From Trypanosoma brucei gambiense DAL972 (taxonomy: Eukaryota; Euglenozoa; Kinetoplastea; Trypanosomatida; Trypanosomatidae), in the NCBI RefSeq assembly GCF_000210295.1, contig NC_026744.1, positions 3,906,001 to 3,970,000 of the forward strand: DNA of 64,000 bases, in the 5' to 3' direction. Positions 41,904 to 52,143 of this stretch are shown one piece after another. Numbering within the stretch: position 1 is the stretch's first letter; each line of letters begins with the position of its first letter. The notes below the pieces were generated by a model. It did not search any database. It was not told where the DNA came from and saw only the letters and a list, made by a program, of their open reading frames with translations. The position numbers and the translations under genes are program-made.

Positions 41904-42353
41904 TTAGTACAGCGACTGCGTCCTTGCTTTTGATTGTCTTTCCCTCAACGCTTTGACTTCGCGCCCGGGATATCTACGCGCGTCAACACGACGGCGCGAC
42001 TTCGCAGCCGAGACGCTCAAACCCCCACGTACATCACCTCCCCTGGAACGCGGTGCTTTACCCTCCACTGATTCCTGGTGGTCCTGGTCTGTGCTTTGTG
42101 AAGCTTCTTCAGTGTTTCTTTCGGCGGCTCGCTCCGCGTCTCTTTGGGCTTTACGGCGGATTGCATACGACTGCATGATTGCGGTCATGTGAGAATCCTC
42201 TTCCCTCGCGCAGCGTTTCGCTATGACCCTACACAAACGCTTCCGCGCTCTCTGTGCCCAAGATGATGAACTAATTTTCTTTTTTCTCTCCCGACGACGC
42301 TCTGAGCGTGTCTTCATGGGATCCCCACGACGCGCCAGACGATTGCCGCGCAT
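41904..42353 (-). CDS. Small Arg-rich hypothetical protein
   Basis: The product is 149 residues with an ATG start at 42353. It is highly basic in its first half (MKTRSERRRERKKK, then RARKRLCRVIAKRC) and contains a helical KAQRDAERAAERNTEEA segment. The C-terminal part has SRRRVDARRYPGREVKALRE. The composition suits a nuclear or nucleolar RNA-associated or ribosome-biogenesis protein, but no family is recognised. The gap to the upstream SMN gene is about 630 nt. Coding character is good but the shortness leaves some doubt. Confidence 0.65.
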   Translation of the reverse strand: MRGNRLARRGDPMKTRSERRRERKKKISSSSWAQRARKRLCRVIAKRCAREEDSHMTAIMQSYAIRRKAQRDAERAAERNTEEASQSTDQDHQESVEGKAPRSRGGDVRGGLSVSAAKSRRRVDARRYPGREVKALRERQSKARTQSLY

Positions 42354-42983
42354 AGCTGCTTGGGCAAACTAAAAACAACAAGATATATGCGAACTTGAAG
42401 GAGTTAACAAATGCAACTATGCACTTTAACAGGGAGACAGCGATCCTGTGTAATCTGCGGAACAAGGCGAAGTCGACCAAATCGCTTCGAACTTACGGTG
42501 CAGCGAGAAAGCTGAAGGGAGATGTAGAAAAGTGTTTATAGCAACAACGAAGATAAACCTGATGCACAGAAAATAAACAACGGAGAAACAAGTGTACACC
42601 GGTAAAAATTACCTCAAACACTCTGAAGGAAGGGATATGAACTCTTTTTTCTTTCGATCACTATTTTACGCAGCGACAGTGTTTGGTCATTCATTGACGC
42701 AAGATATATGAAGAAAAAGAACTCCACACCCCACCTCCAGCAACATTTCCAGCTGCCGAAAAAAGCAGTCGTTAGTGTCCCACAGTTGCCCCTCACACGT
42801 GTGATAACCAGCACGAAACCGCCACAGTTTTTTCAAGTCAGCCCATCCCGGAGGTGATGGGCAACACGTGGAGGCGTGCTCTGTCTTTCATATACCTTCA
42901 CGAACTCTCCCATCTCACCCCCTCACACACACACACACACGCACACACAAACATATATCCCAGTACGATGTGTAAACGCCATC
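42354..42983. other. Intergenic region, about 0.6 kb
   Basis: It holds the 3' UTR of SMN and the leader of the small basic gene. A CA repeat (about 42924-42942) lies just downstream of the SMN stop codon, read as TG on the transcript. No further gene was seen. Confidence 0.4.
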
Positions 42984-43457
42984 TTACTCTCCACGAGCAC
43001 GCTTTCCGCCTACCTTACTCGATCCGTCACGTTTACCCACAAAATAACCTGCCTCATAACCCGCATTGAAGTAGGCCACCAACAGCTGGCGGATGTCAGC
43101 GGGAAGTCTGTCAAACATACTTTGATGCAAGACTACAGGAGCCACCGACGCATTAATGGGGGCAGCGGTAACAATAGCCGAAGCCACCCCCGCCTCCCGC
43201 TGCCCAGACTGAAAGGAACGCAACGATGATTTTTGCTCAGACTCTGCCACTTCATCATCTTCCGTAGTGATCAAGCTTCCGTCTTCCGATACCGTCGATG
43301 GTACTGGTGCTTCATCTTCTGCCTTTCCACATTGGTCCTCTTCCAGTTGTGCATTCCACAAACGAATTAGGTCGGCATCGTCCCACAGACTGTTGTCGCC
43401 TGCACCTCGTGTGAACACAATTGTGCTTTCAGTCGACTTATTATTCCGCCGGACCAT
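42984..43457 (-). CDS. SMN: Survival motor neuron protein homologue (SMN)
   Basis: The product is 157 residues with an ATG start at 43457. The N-terminal segment TIVFTRGAGDNSLWDDADLI (about 12-31) matches the Gemin2-binding region of SMN (RGxGxSDxSDIWDDTALI). The C-terminal LLVAYFNAGYEAGYFVGKRD (about 125-144) matches the SMN YG box (glycine zipper with tyrosines) used for self-association. Between them lies an acidic, Ser-rich linker. There is no Tudor domain, which agrees with the published minimal T. brucei SMN of the same length. SMN assembles Sm rings on spliceosomal snRNAs, needed here mainly for trans-splicing. The last residues (KVGGKRARGE) are basic and could be a nuclear signal. Confidence 0.93.
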   Translation of the reverse strand: MVRRNNKSTESTIVFTRGAGDNSLWDDADLIRLWNAQLEEDQCGKAEDEAPVPSTVSEDGSLITTEDDEVAESEQKSSLRSFQSGQREAGVASAIVTAAPINASVAPVVLHQSMFDRLPADIRQLLVAYFNAGYEAGYFVGKRDGSSKVGGKRARGE

Positions 43458-45927
43458 AGTCGCCCTCCTCTAATCTCCGTCCTCACCACCCACAACTCCT
43501 TTCACGTATGCACACCGCTGCCTCTGACCCTTTGCTTAAGAGTCTTGACGATCGAAGGCAATTCGATGCCACTAATTAAACTGCGTTCAGAAAAGGAAAA
43601 AAAAAATAGTAGTAATCAAGAAAAACACGTCACTTACATATACGTGTGTTTGTGTGTAAACATACACGTCCGTAAATACTAAATATAAACAGAGAAGCAC
43701 AATACAGACAGAAAGATTAATTATGTAACCACAAACTACAGACAGGGAACAATTCACACACTCACTTGCATCACACACAAGCTCCTACTCTTCTTTTCTT
43801 TTTCTTTCTTTTTTTTTTTGTTATCCCCTTCACCCGCCATACGCATAGAGACAACTTCACACAGTTGATTCAAGTGATTTCAAAGGTTTCGTCACAACAT
43901 AACCACACACGCACGTAACATTTGTTGCGGTGTATGAGCGAAAGTGACAAAAAAGCATTACCACTGAGAATCCACATTAGGTGAGAGGAACTATTTGTAT
44001 TAAAGAGGGAGGAAGGGACTGGCGAGTGGAAACAAAAAAAAAGAAAAAAAAAAGAAGCGCACGACCACTGAATGGAAGGTAAACACAACCCGGAGTGAAT
44101 AAATGTTATCATCCCTCGCTCATGGTTTAATAGTCCATTGAGTATTCTCATATGACACAGAGGTTTACGTGGTGAGTGTCAAAAGTTCCTCATCTTTTAC
44201 TCCTATTTGCACAACTCTTGGAAAAAAAACCGAAAAAATATGCATTGTTATTTCGCGCGTTTTCTTTGAATATTATTTCTCTTAGGAACGTCTTAATTGT
44301 CAAGATCTGTTTCGCTACAGAGAAGAGGCTGTAACCAACTCATGTAAACTTCCCCATACCTATTTATGTGACAATGTCATAACAAAGAAACAGCAATGAA
44401 AAGAAAAAAAATGCATGGTAGAGAAAGAGAGTAAAATAATAATGATAATAATCAAAATTAGAAACAATAAGGAAAAATGGGAAGGAAAAAAATTAAAAAA
44501 TATGGAAGTAAGTAAATAAATAAACACACGGGGTAATAGTAAAAAGCGTGTAAAAAGAAAAAGGAAGGAGAAAAAGAAGATGAAGGGGATAGTAACTATC
44601 GCATGAAACCAATGGAACAAACAAACACCACCTTCTGTACCCCTCACACTCCGCATTACGCACAATAAAAAATGGGGGAGAAAATGAACGAAGGGTAAAA
44701 CAAATGAATAAAATACAACAAGAGCAGCAACAAAAGGAGAAACACTCAACGTGTTGGCCATGTACACCTTCATTTTTATTTATTCAACCACACAAACATT
44801 GCGTAAAGAATGAGATATATACAAGATAAAACATAAAAGAAGGATGGGGAACGCTCACGAGGGGGGGGAAGGAAAGAGCAATGCCTTTGCGTCGTTGTCC
44901 TTCGCACATAACTCCATCACACACTAACAAACATAAAAAATAGAAAAAATAATAATTATATGTAAACAATAACAATAAATAATAATAATTATTATTATTA
45001 TTACGGATTATGTGTGAATTGGGGGAGGGAAACGGAATGGAAAAAGTAAATAAAACAGTCACACTCCCGGGGCTGGAAGGAAGGGGAGAGAGAAAACGAA
45101 AATAACACCGCACTGAGATGGAGAGAAGAAACAAATCAAATCAAATCAAAAATAAATAAAACGAGCTTCATGGAAAGCCATGATATACAACAGCAACACC
45201 AGGCAACTAAATAAATAAGGTCAAAGCGAAAAGAGAAGGAAGAAAAAAGAAAAAGAAAAGGGTAAATTAAACTATCAATAAACAAATTCCCGCCATAAAG
45301 CACGGAGGCAACAGGTTTTTCCTTTTTTGAATAATTATGATATCGGCCACAGACTAACAATCCCCATGTTAGAGGAAAGTGAAAAATAGAGATCATAAAT
45401 AAAATAAAATAAAAGTAGGAAACGGGAGTAAAGGGGGTAAACAAAGATTTAGTTGCCACCAAAAAAAAAAAAAAAGAAACAGGAGGTGATAACAACCAAA
45501 CATGTAACTGGGGCAACTAAAATAATATGAGGTGCCTTAACATAATTAAAAAGAAAAAGAGCCTGAAAAAAATTACAAACCTGAATGTCGAACGGGGTAT
45601 CTTTAAAAAAAAAAAAACAATCGAAAAAGAAGTATGCTACGTTAAAGGGACGAGTTTATTTATATGCTACGGAAATTTTTGCTAGTAAAGTTAATTAAAT
45701 AAATAATTATAATAATAAATAACGATAAACATATGTTGATGTGGATAAGCTCTCGGAATACATTTAATTGCATCTCATCCAATATCTGCACCACCTGTAC
45801 CTTTCTTTCTCTTTCCTCCCTTGCTTTAAGAACCGAAAAGGGAAAGGGTTAAAAAATAGGAAAACTAAAATATGGGAGCGTTAGAGGGAGAAAAAAAAAG
45901 ATTAATAAAATAGCCTCCGTCACAAAA
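43458..45927. other. Very long intergenic region, U-rich on the transcript, about 2.5 kb
   Basis: It is the longest gap in the window, probably mostly the 3' UTR of the NEK kinase gene plus the SMN leader. The plus strand is A-rich, with many AAT/AAAT units, so the mRNA would be U-rich. It contains a perfect 22-nt palindrome (44978-44999), pentamer repeats near 45133-45150 and A runs. Three consecutive minus-strand ORFs (44360-45516) consist of Phe/Leu/Ile low complexity and are not credible. Confidence 0.5.
44978..44999. repeat. Perfect AAT/ATT palindrome
   Basis: Four AAT-type units meet four ATT-type units to form a 22-nt perfect inverted repeat with no spacer, in the U-rich probable 3' UTR of the NEK kinase gene. 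It can fold as a hairpin in DNA or RNA. Confidence 0.85.
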
Positions 45928-47649
45928 CTACCCCATGTCAAGAATAAACATGAGGGCGGTCAGCCACCGGTCACGTTCTTCTTCAGTTTTGGTAGCAAAC
46001 AGAATAGACTGCGAATGCACTGTTGAGAGCACAAATACAAACTTCTTATTGCAATCCACTTTCTCCACGCTGTTTGCCTCTGGGGAATAGAAAATTTTCA
46101 TCGGCGAAACTGACTTGATTGTGTCGAGTGGCATCCTTTTACTGCGTGTGTTGCAGTTGGAGGCGCACTTTTCTTTTGCTAGTGTGACAGTTAAGTAACC
46201 GTCAGCCAAAGTGAGATACCGTTCCTTCCAACGTCCGTCAAGCGTTCCCTTAAATACAACCCCTTCCATGTGACCGGGGATTCCCGACTCAATTTGTTTT
46301 TCAGTTTCCGACATAATCAAATTTTCCCCCTCCACTATGCCTCGCATTACGAGGACCCGCTCCTTTGCGGTGAGGTTGTAGCGGCGGCGATCCCCAATAC
46401 AATCCACAGGATTGGAAATGTAGTTCCTTTCAACTTCATCATCGGCGGCAATCATATCATACACTTGCTTTTTAAACAGGTGTAAATAGTGCTGCATCAG
46501 GGGTGTTTTCAGTAGTTGAGAAGCGCTTGGTCGTCTATCGGGATCTAACTGCAGTATATACTCAAGAAACTCTCGCATCTCAAGACTTATGCAAGGAGGA
46601 GAAGCTTTGCCATCGGGGTTAGCAGCCGAATTATTGGACTCGCAAGATTTTTGAGTTGGTGGAAGCCACATGTCACCCGATAGCACCAGTTCCTTAAGTT
46701 TTGCTGGTGAGTGTGCTTCAAAAGGGCGGCGCTTTCCTAAAAGTTCACACAACACAATACCAGCAGCCCATATGTCAGCTTTCTTTCCGTACCGCTGACC
46801 CTTTAACATCTCAGGTGAGAGGTAATAACTCGTTCCCAGGAAAGTAACAGCGATGGGGTTACTCACGCTAGTATCGTACTGTTTTGAAAAACCAAAATCA
46901 CCCAGCTTCAAGAATCCGCGAGATGTGAGAAAGATGTTAGCCGTCTTAATATCGCGATGAATCATTCGCCGCCGGTGGACGTGGTCAAGACCTAAAAGTA
47001 ACTGAACAAACAACACCCCAGCCTCCCTCTCAGTAGGGAAGCGGTCGCTGGGCATGTGGTGAAGGTTGCGATATAAATCCCCTTTATCCGCGAACTCTGT
47101 TATAATAACAATTGTTTGAAACTCGTCATCAATGTAGAAGTGCTCGTAATACCGTACAATAGCGAAATGATCAGCATTCGCCAAACACATTATTTCCGTC
47201 TGTGCGTACTGCCGGTCGTGATCCGACATGCAGGTTAGATTTAGGACCTTTGCCACAAACTGCCTTGACTGGCAATCACCTACACGCTCTGTCCCATTTA
47301 CTGCCAAACTTTCAGCACCAATTCTTTCCCTTCGCTTAGCCACTGGAGCTACCGGATTGTTCTCGACGATAAATGCCTCCCCAAAGGCACCTCTTCCCGC
47401 CATCTTTTTCTTTATGTATAAAGCTGTAGAGCTACCGGGTTCTCCCAAAATATCCTCAAGCGAAAGCCGCTCAGGGTCAAATTTATTGTTGTATCCATCG
47501 GTTTTAATTACTGGAATGGGAGGCGAATTACTCCTCTGCGCATCCGATCGCGTGTCGGAGGTGGTGGTGTGAGAACTTGACGACGCGGTCTTTGGAGTTG
47601 GTAATTCCGTTGGTGCTCTCGTAGCTACTCTCACAACACCGTTTCCCAT
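45928..47649 (-). CDS. NEK-family Ser/Thr protein kinase with C-terminal PH domain
   Basis: The product is 573 residues from the ATG at 47649; the longer frame begins with GTG. The kinase domain spans about 78-405: Gly-loop GRGAFGEAF (85-93), lysine in FVAKVL (K134), glutamate E152 in QTEIMCL, catalytic loop HRDIKTAN (231-238), DFG (251-253) and GTSYYLSPE (272-280). All catalytic residues are present. About 35 extra residues lie between the Gly-loop and the lysine. A PH domain follows at about 455-570 (EGVVFKGTLDGRWKERYLTL to a final DRWLTALMFIL). NEK plus PH is the architecture of trypanosome NRK kinases. The N terminus is MGNGVV, which could be myristoylated, but there is no Ser/Thr at position 6. 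NEK kinases act in mitosis and flagellar biology; the specific role here is unknown. Confidence 0.92.
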   Translation of the reverse strand: MGNGVVRVATRAPTELPTPKTASSSSHTTTSDTRSDAQRSNSPPIPVIKTDGYNNKFDPERLSLEDILGEPGSSTALYIKKKMAGRGAFGEAFIVENNPVAPVAKRRERIGAESLAVNGTERVGDCQSRQFVAKVLNLTCMSDHDRQYAQTEIMCLANADHFAIVRYYEHFYIDDEFQTIVIITEFADKGDLYRNLHHMPSDRFPTEREAGVLFVQLLLGLDHVHRRRMIHRDIKTANIFLTSRGFLKLGDFGFSKQYDTSVSNPIAVTFLGTSYYLSPEMLKGQRYGKKADIWAAGIVLCELLGKRRPFEAHSPAKLKELVLSGDMWLPPTQKSCESNNSAANPDGKASPPCISLEMREFLEYILQLDPDRRPSASQLLKTPLMQHYLHLFKKQVYDMIAADDEVERNYISNPVDCIGDRRRYNLTAKERVLVMRGIVEGENLIMSETEKQIESGIPGHMEGVVFKGTLDGRWKERYLTLADGYLTVTLAKEKCASNCNTRSKRMPLDTIKSVSPMKIFYSPEANSVEKVDCNKKFVFVLSTVHSQSILFATKTEEERDRWLTALMFILDMG

Positions 47650-48378
47650 TAAATAACAACGAGAGGACGCCTTCACAGTATGTAATAGGACGACAAGTTG
47701 ATGTGCGGCTTTAAAAAAAAAAAAAACGTCACAGCTTTCGCCTTGATCTTAGATTTTTTTTCTTTTGGTTTCTTTTATGAAATAGGATAAAAGGGGGAGA
47801 GAAAATCCAATGTCAATAACTCAAGTAAAAACAAAGTCGGGAAGCTGACGATGTGCTACAAAGCAACACTCACATACCAGGTTTTGTAAAAAAAACAACA
47901 AGAAACAGAACTATAATCCTAGTAGTAAGAAAGGGCCACAGAAGAGTGTTACCACAAAAGACCGAGGGCACACGCTGCTCGAGGCAGGGAGAAAAAAAAA
48001 AAGAAAAAATGTAAGTGCCCCCCCCCCAAGGCGCTGCCTCACAGAAACGAAAAGAGAGAAACCAATACGTAAAAGACAGTCCAGTGGGAAGAATACGCCC
48101 CACTGACACTTTTCTTCATTTTACTGGAGAACCAAGAGGAATTATGTAAAGGATCTGCACGATATGTATCGCACTTCCATACCATTTCCTCCCACCCAAC
48201 CGGTAACACGTTTAGTACCCGCCATCGAAAAGTAGAATTCATAGGAGTACCAAGAATTACGGCTCCGTTAGTAAGAACCACACAGTCATAACATCAATAA
48301 TCAAAAATTCAACACCAGATAAGAATAAACACACTACTCTTCACGTCGTTTTAAGAAACACAACTGCACAACGCCATC
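47650..48378. other. Intergenic region, about 0.7 kb
   Basis: It holds the 3' UTR of Fe-SOD and the leader of the NEK gene. There is a C10 run at 48018-48027 (G-rich on the transcript) and a 13-T run on the transcript near 47712-47724 upstream of the kinase start. No gene was seen. Confidence 0.4.
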
Positions 48379-49005
48379 TTACAAGTCACTATGCGGTGCC
48401 CCAGGGTTACGTTTCCTTGTAAATTGATTTTCCGCATGATCCCAGTTTACAACATTCCAAAATGTTTGCACGTAGGCCGGACGGTCATTCTTGTAATCAA
48501 TATAGTAAGCATGCTCCCAAACATCGCAGGTGAGAATCGGTTTGAGATCCGCTTCAGTCAGTGGGCAACCGGCGTCATGCGTTTGAAATACTTTCAGTTT
48601 TTTTGTGGTGGTGTCCTGCACAAGCCACGCCCAACCAGAGCCGAAGTGGCCCACCGCCGCATTAGTGAACTCCTCCTTGAATTTTGCGAAGCTGCCGAAT
48701 GATGCCCTGATGGCCTCTGCGAGTTTACCACTTGGTTCCCCACCGCCGTTGGGAGACATGCTCTCCCAGTAGAAGTTATGGTTAAATATCTGTGCCGCAA
48801 GGTTGAAGATGGGGCCTTTTTCTGTTCGGATGATTTCCTCAACGCTCTTCGCAGCAAGCGCTGGATTAGATTTCGCGGCCGCATTCAATTTCGTCACATA
48901 ACCCATGTGATGCTTGTCATAGTGAAACGTCACCTGTTCCTTCGATATACCCTTTGCGGCTAATCCATCGTACCCCCACGGAAGTGGTGGAATGCTGAAA
49001 GCCAT
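48379..49005 (-). CDS. SOD: Iron superoxide dismutase (SODB-type)
   Basis: The product is 208 residues. The ATG at 49005 has an in-frame TAA 9 nt upstream, so the start is certain. Fe-SOD converts superoxide to peroxide and oxygen. Metal ligands are visible in HYDKHHMGYV (first His), NHNFYWESM (second His) and DVWEHAYY (Asp and His). The Fe-type signatures AAQIFNHNFYW and FGSGWAWLV are present. The protein starts directly at the mature fold (MAFSIPPLPWGYDGL) without presequence, so cytosol or glycosome is likelier than mitochondrion. It ends in a short extension, KRNPGAPHSDL. The last tripeptide SDL resembles a peroxisomal signal of the SxL type but has Asp in the middle. Trypanosomes have several SOD genes; which paralogue this is cannot be settled here. 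Confidence 0.93.
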   Translation of the reverse strand: MAFSIPPLPWGYDGLAAKGISKEQVTFHYDKHHMGYVTKLNAAAKSNPALAAKSVEEIIRTEKGPIFNLAAQIFNHNFYWESMSPNGGGEPSGKLAEAIRASFGSFAKFKEEFTNAAVGHFGSGWAWLVQDTTTKKLKVFQTHDAGCPLTEADLKPILTCDVWEHAYYIDYKNDRPAYVQTFWNVVNWDHAENQFTRKRNPGAPHSDL

Positions 49006-50670
49006 CGGTGTTACTTATGTTGAAAATACCGAAAAATATAGAATAATAAGGGAAATTATTTTCTTTTCCTACTATTGGTTTCCCTTCTTATTGCTCTACA
49101 GTTCCTTTTTCTTTTTAAAAAAAAAAGATCAGTTTATGGTCTCTACTTATGAGTCCAGTTATACAAGAGTTCAAGGAGATGAACAGTAACGCATTTGGTA
49201 CGATTTGAGTTAAGAACAATAGTTCAGCAGCCGACACGGAGGAAGTTAAGCAAACAGGGCGTGCAACAATAATATATATGATTCCAGCAACTCGTCGAGT
49301 ATAATCTTCAGATTACAGAAAAAAAGTGAAAAGTGAAAAGAAGCAAAATGAGAGCTTAGAGGGGCGCGACAGCTCCCAACAAATATAAAAATGATTTCTG
49401 CTCCTTCGTTTAATCACTTAATCTTTCTCTCCACCCCGTTCTCATTTACCCTCCTTGCCCCCTCATATCACGCGGCATAACCACCTGTCGCAAGTGCTCA
49501 CTTAAGTGATTCATACGGGTTTCTCATCCTTCCTTCTGCTTTCCTTTTATTGTTTTCTCATCTCAATCCATTACGACCATACGATTCTTTTTCCTCCCTC
49601 AGCACATCGCAACCTTCTATAACGATTCGTTTCTCACTCTTATTTCACCTAAATAACACCAAGAGGATTACAAAAGCATGCACGAAACAAACATAAACAC
49701 AAAAATCGTCAGTTAGTCATGCATGCGCAATAAGGCACGATGAAGTGCCGTAATATAAAAGGACATGTGATCGAATCAATGAAAACGACTGAATCTAGAG
49801 AATGGAGGAGAGATGAAACGAAAAAGGAACATCCACATTGTAAACACAAAACATACAACCAAATGAAACAGGAAGTAACAGAAAAAAACAACAATAAAAC
49901 GAAAAGAAACAAACGAACAAACCACTTTCGCATATTCCTCAATTCAATCAAAACATACAAAAAAAACACAAAAAAACTAGGTAACATTACTTCCTTCCTT
50001 TCCCATCTCTTCTACCGACGCAGCGCGCTTCCATTACCTCATATAAAGTGTTTGGAACGCATAAGAGAAAAGAGTGGGAACTAACGCCCGCAATCTGATT
50101 GAGTAAAACAAAAAAAATGAAGCAATGAAGCAAACGAAAAGAACAAAAGAACAAAAGAAAACATTTTCAGAGGCCCGCAAGTATGAAAGGAAAACAAACA
50201 AACAGAAGTCAAATGCGGTCACCCTCGTCGCTTATGCTTCACTAAGTACCTTTTAAGCGTAAAAGAAAAGGTATGAGAAAACAAAGTCAGCAGTGCGAAA
50301 AGGAAACAAGAAACCAGATTCACAACAAACGTTACGAACAACCAAAACTCAACACGAACTCAGAAGCAGACAAAATTCTTCTTTTTTCACCTTACAAAAG
50401 CCACCGTTAAATATAGAGGGCAGCAAAAGGAGAGAAGGAGAATTCCGAAAATGGGGCAGAAATCGAAGAACAAAAAAAGTATCTTCTCTTTTCTAACAAA
50501 AAAAAACCAAAAAAAGGGGACAAGAACAAAACATGTGGAGCAGGAGGCGATCAATAAATAGACGGAGACGGAGGAACAAAGCACAGTATTGACGACAAAA
50601 TTTAGTGCACTGTCATCTTTAACTGGCGACCAAAACACTACTTATAAAAGTATTACCTTCACCTTCTTGT
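49006..50670. other. Long intergenic region, U-rich on the transcript, about 1.7 kb
   Basis: It is the probable 3' UTR of RABL2 plus the SOD leader. The plus strand is A-rich with many AAAC/AAAG units at about 49780-50560. It contains only short low-complexity ORFs. No gene was recognised. Confidence 0.45.
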
Positions 50671-51270
50671 TTATTCTTTGATGAAGCCAAGTACCTGCGA
50701 CATGAGGTCGTCCTTTTTGGGGCTCTTCTTGTACTTTACAGCCTCCGAAATGGCCGACTCGAGGAGCTGCACCACATTGGTTCCATCAGCTGCCGATACA
50801 TAAAACAGCGAAAGGTTATGCTTCTCCACGAACGCGAACGCCTTGTTCACGACGGATGGATCTGTATCTATCTTATTACAGGCTACAATGCATGGAATGT
50901 GCTCACGGTAGTTTCGTAACTCACCCAACCACTTCTCCAAATTCTTATACGTCGCCTTCCGGGTGACGTCGAAAACCAAAATGCATGCATGAGCCTCGTG
51001 GTAATACGCGGGATGCATAGTGGAGAAACGCTCCTGTCCCGCCGTGTCCCAAATGTCAACATCAATTGCCTCATCATCTTCAGTAACGAAGTCATAGTGG
51101 AATAGCGTCAATGCATATGTGGACATTTGCACAGGCACGTACCGTTGCATCAAAAACCGCTCTACCAACTTAGACTTCCCCACAGCACTGTCACCAAGAA
51201 GGATAACTTTCACAGGTTTCCGTTCGTCATCGGGTTTATTGTCAATTAGTTTCTTCACTTTTAAGGACAT
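50671..51270 (-). CDS. RABL2: RABL2-type small GTPase (flagellar)
   Basis: The product is 199 residues from the ATG at 51270. The frame extends to an ATG at 51375, but a strong pyrimidine tract with AG at 51320-51321 lies between the two, so the upstream Met would be removed by trans-splicing; the extra 35 residues are also low in complexity. Motifs: P-loop GDSAVGKS (26-33), STYALTL (switch I), IWDTAGQERF (73-82), CNKID and VSAADGTNV. The match to RABL2 is close (KVILLGDSAVGKSKLVERFL; HEAHACILVFDVTRKATY; FYVSAADGTNVV). There is no C-terminal Cys for prenylation, as in RABL2. RABL2 helps start intraflagellar transport trains with IFT-B and is present in ciliated organisms. Confidence 0.9.
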   Translation of the reverse strand: MSLKVKKLIDNKPDDERKPVKVILLGDSAVGKSKLVERFLMQRYVPVQMSTYALTLFHYDFVTEDDEAIDVDIWDTAGQERFSTMHPAYYHEAHACILVFDVTRKATYKNLEKWLGELRNYREHIPCIVACNKIDTDPSVVNKAFAFVEKHNLSLFYVSAADGTNVVQLLESAISEAVKYKKSPKKDDLMSQVLGFIKE

Positions 51271-52143
51271 TACAAAAAAAAAAAAATGGACAAGTACGCA
51301 AGCGAAGAATGAGCTAAACCTATGACGAGAAGAAAAGGGAAGAATAAAAAAAGAGTAAGGAATTTCATTTGGCATGCAAGTGCAGCCGGTTGTCAGTTTG
51401 GCAAAGCTTGGTGGAAGTGCACAGTTACTTCCCTTCTCCCCCTGCGCTTAGCACACCCTCCTCCAAGTAAAAGCTTCGTTCTATTCCCAACGTAAGAACA
51501 CTGGGTAACCCTATCGCTCAATTCATTTAATACCGTTATAATCATTACTATTACGAAATTGAAAAATGATTGCGGTACGAGAGATGCAACCCACAACGGG
51601 TCTTGTGGGGAAATGAATAAAATACGATGTGAAGACGCGGTTAAACCATCAAAGTCAGCGAGAAAAGGGGGGGCAACATTCATTTAAACAATGAGATTTC
51701 AAGCCATAGCTCTCCGTTCCTTTTGTCCTCGCCCACCCCACAGGTATAACATCAAGAATGTGCTAAATTGACGGGGGAAACATTTCCCATACACACCTTT
51801 ATAACAACAACATACACGGGCTCCACTGCATTACAACCCAAGACGTCGCGAACAGAAACTAACCGTACTACACGGTACAGAGTTACCAACAAGAAACGTA
51901 CTTGAGGTGCGGATGCGCGCAGTACATGCACGAAGCAACGTGGTGAGGGAATTGTGGAGTCTTTTTGCCCACACATGCAAAGACACCTGCTCAGCGTAAC
52001 TCAGCTTCACTCACGCAGTGAATTTCGCATAGCATCTCGAGGTTCTCCCTCCCCTAATCGGGCACTACATGACAGAACATCACAAATCATGGAAAGTAGG
52101 AAAGAAGTTACTTTCACCACCATCTCGTTCCCTTGTCAACTTT
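51271..52143. other. Intergenic region, about 0.9 kb
   Basis: It holds the 3' UTR of HSP60 and the RABL2 leader with its acceptor. Short ORFs on both strands are not credible. Confidence 0.4.
51320..51358 (-). promoter_or_regulatory. Probable trans-splice acceptor of RABL2
   Basis: On the minus strand a run of T, then TTCTTCCCTTTTCTTCTCGTC, precedes AT-AG; the AG is at 51320-51321. The leader to the ATG at 51270 would be about 49 nt and contains a further run of T. This decides the start of RABL2 in favour of the inner Met. Confidence 0.55.

Noticed and set aside
44360..45516. Three consecutive minus-strand ORFs of 137, 116 and 126 codons
   Set aside because: They consist of Phe, Leu, Ile and Ser low complexity produced by U-rich sequence, and no domain was seen.
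51271..51375. N-terminal extension of RABL2 from the ATG at 51375
   Set aside because: A strong acceptor-like tract and AG lie between the two ATGs, and the extension is low in complexity and absent from the RABL2 pattern.
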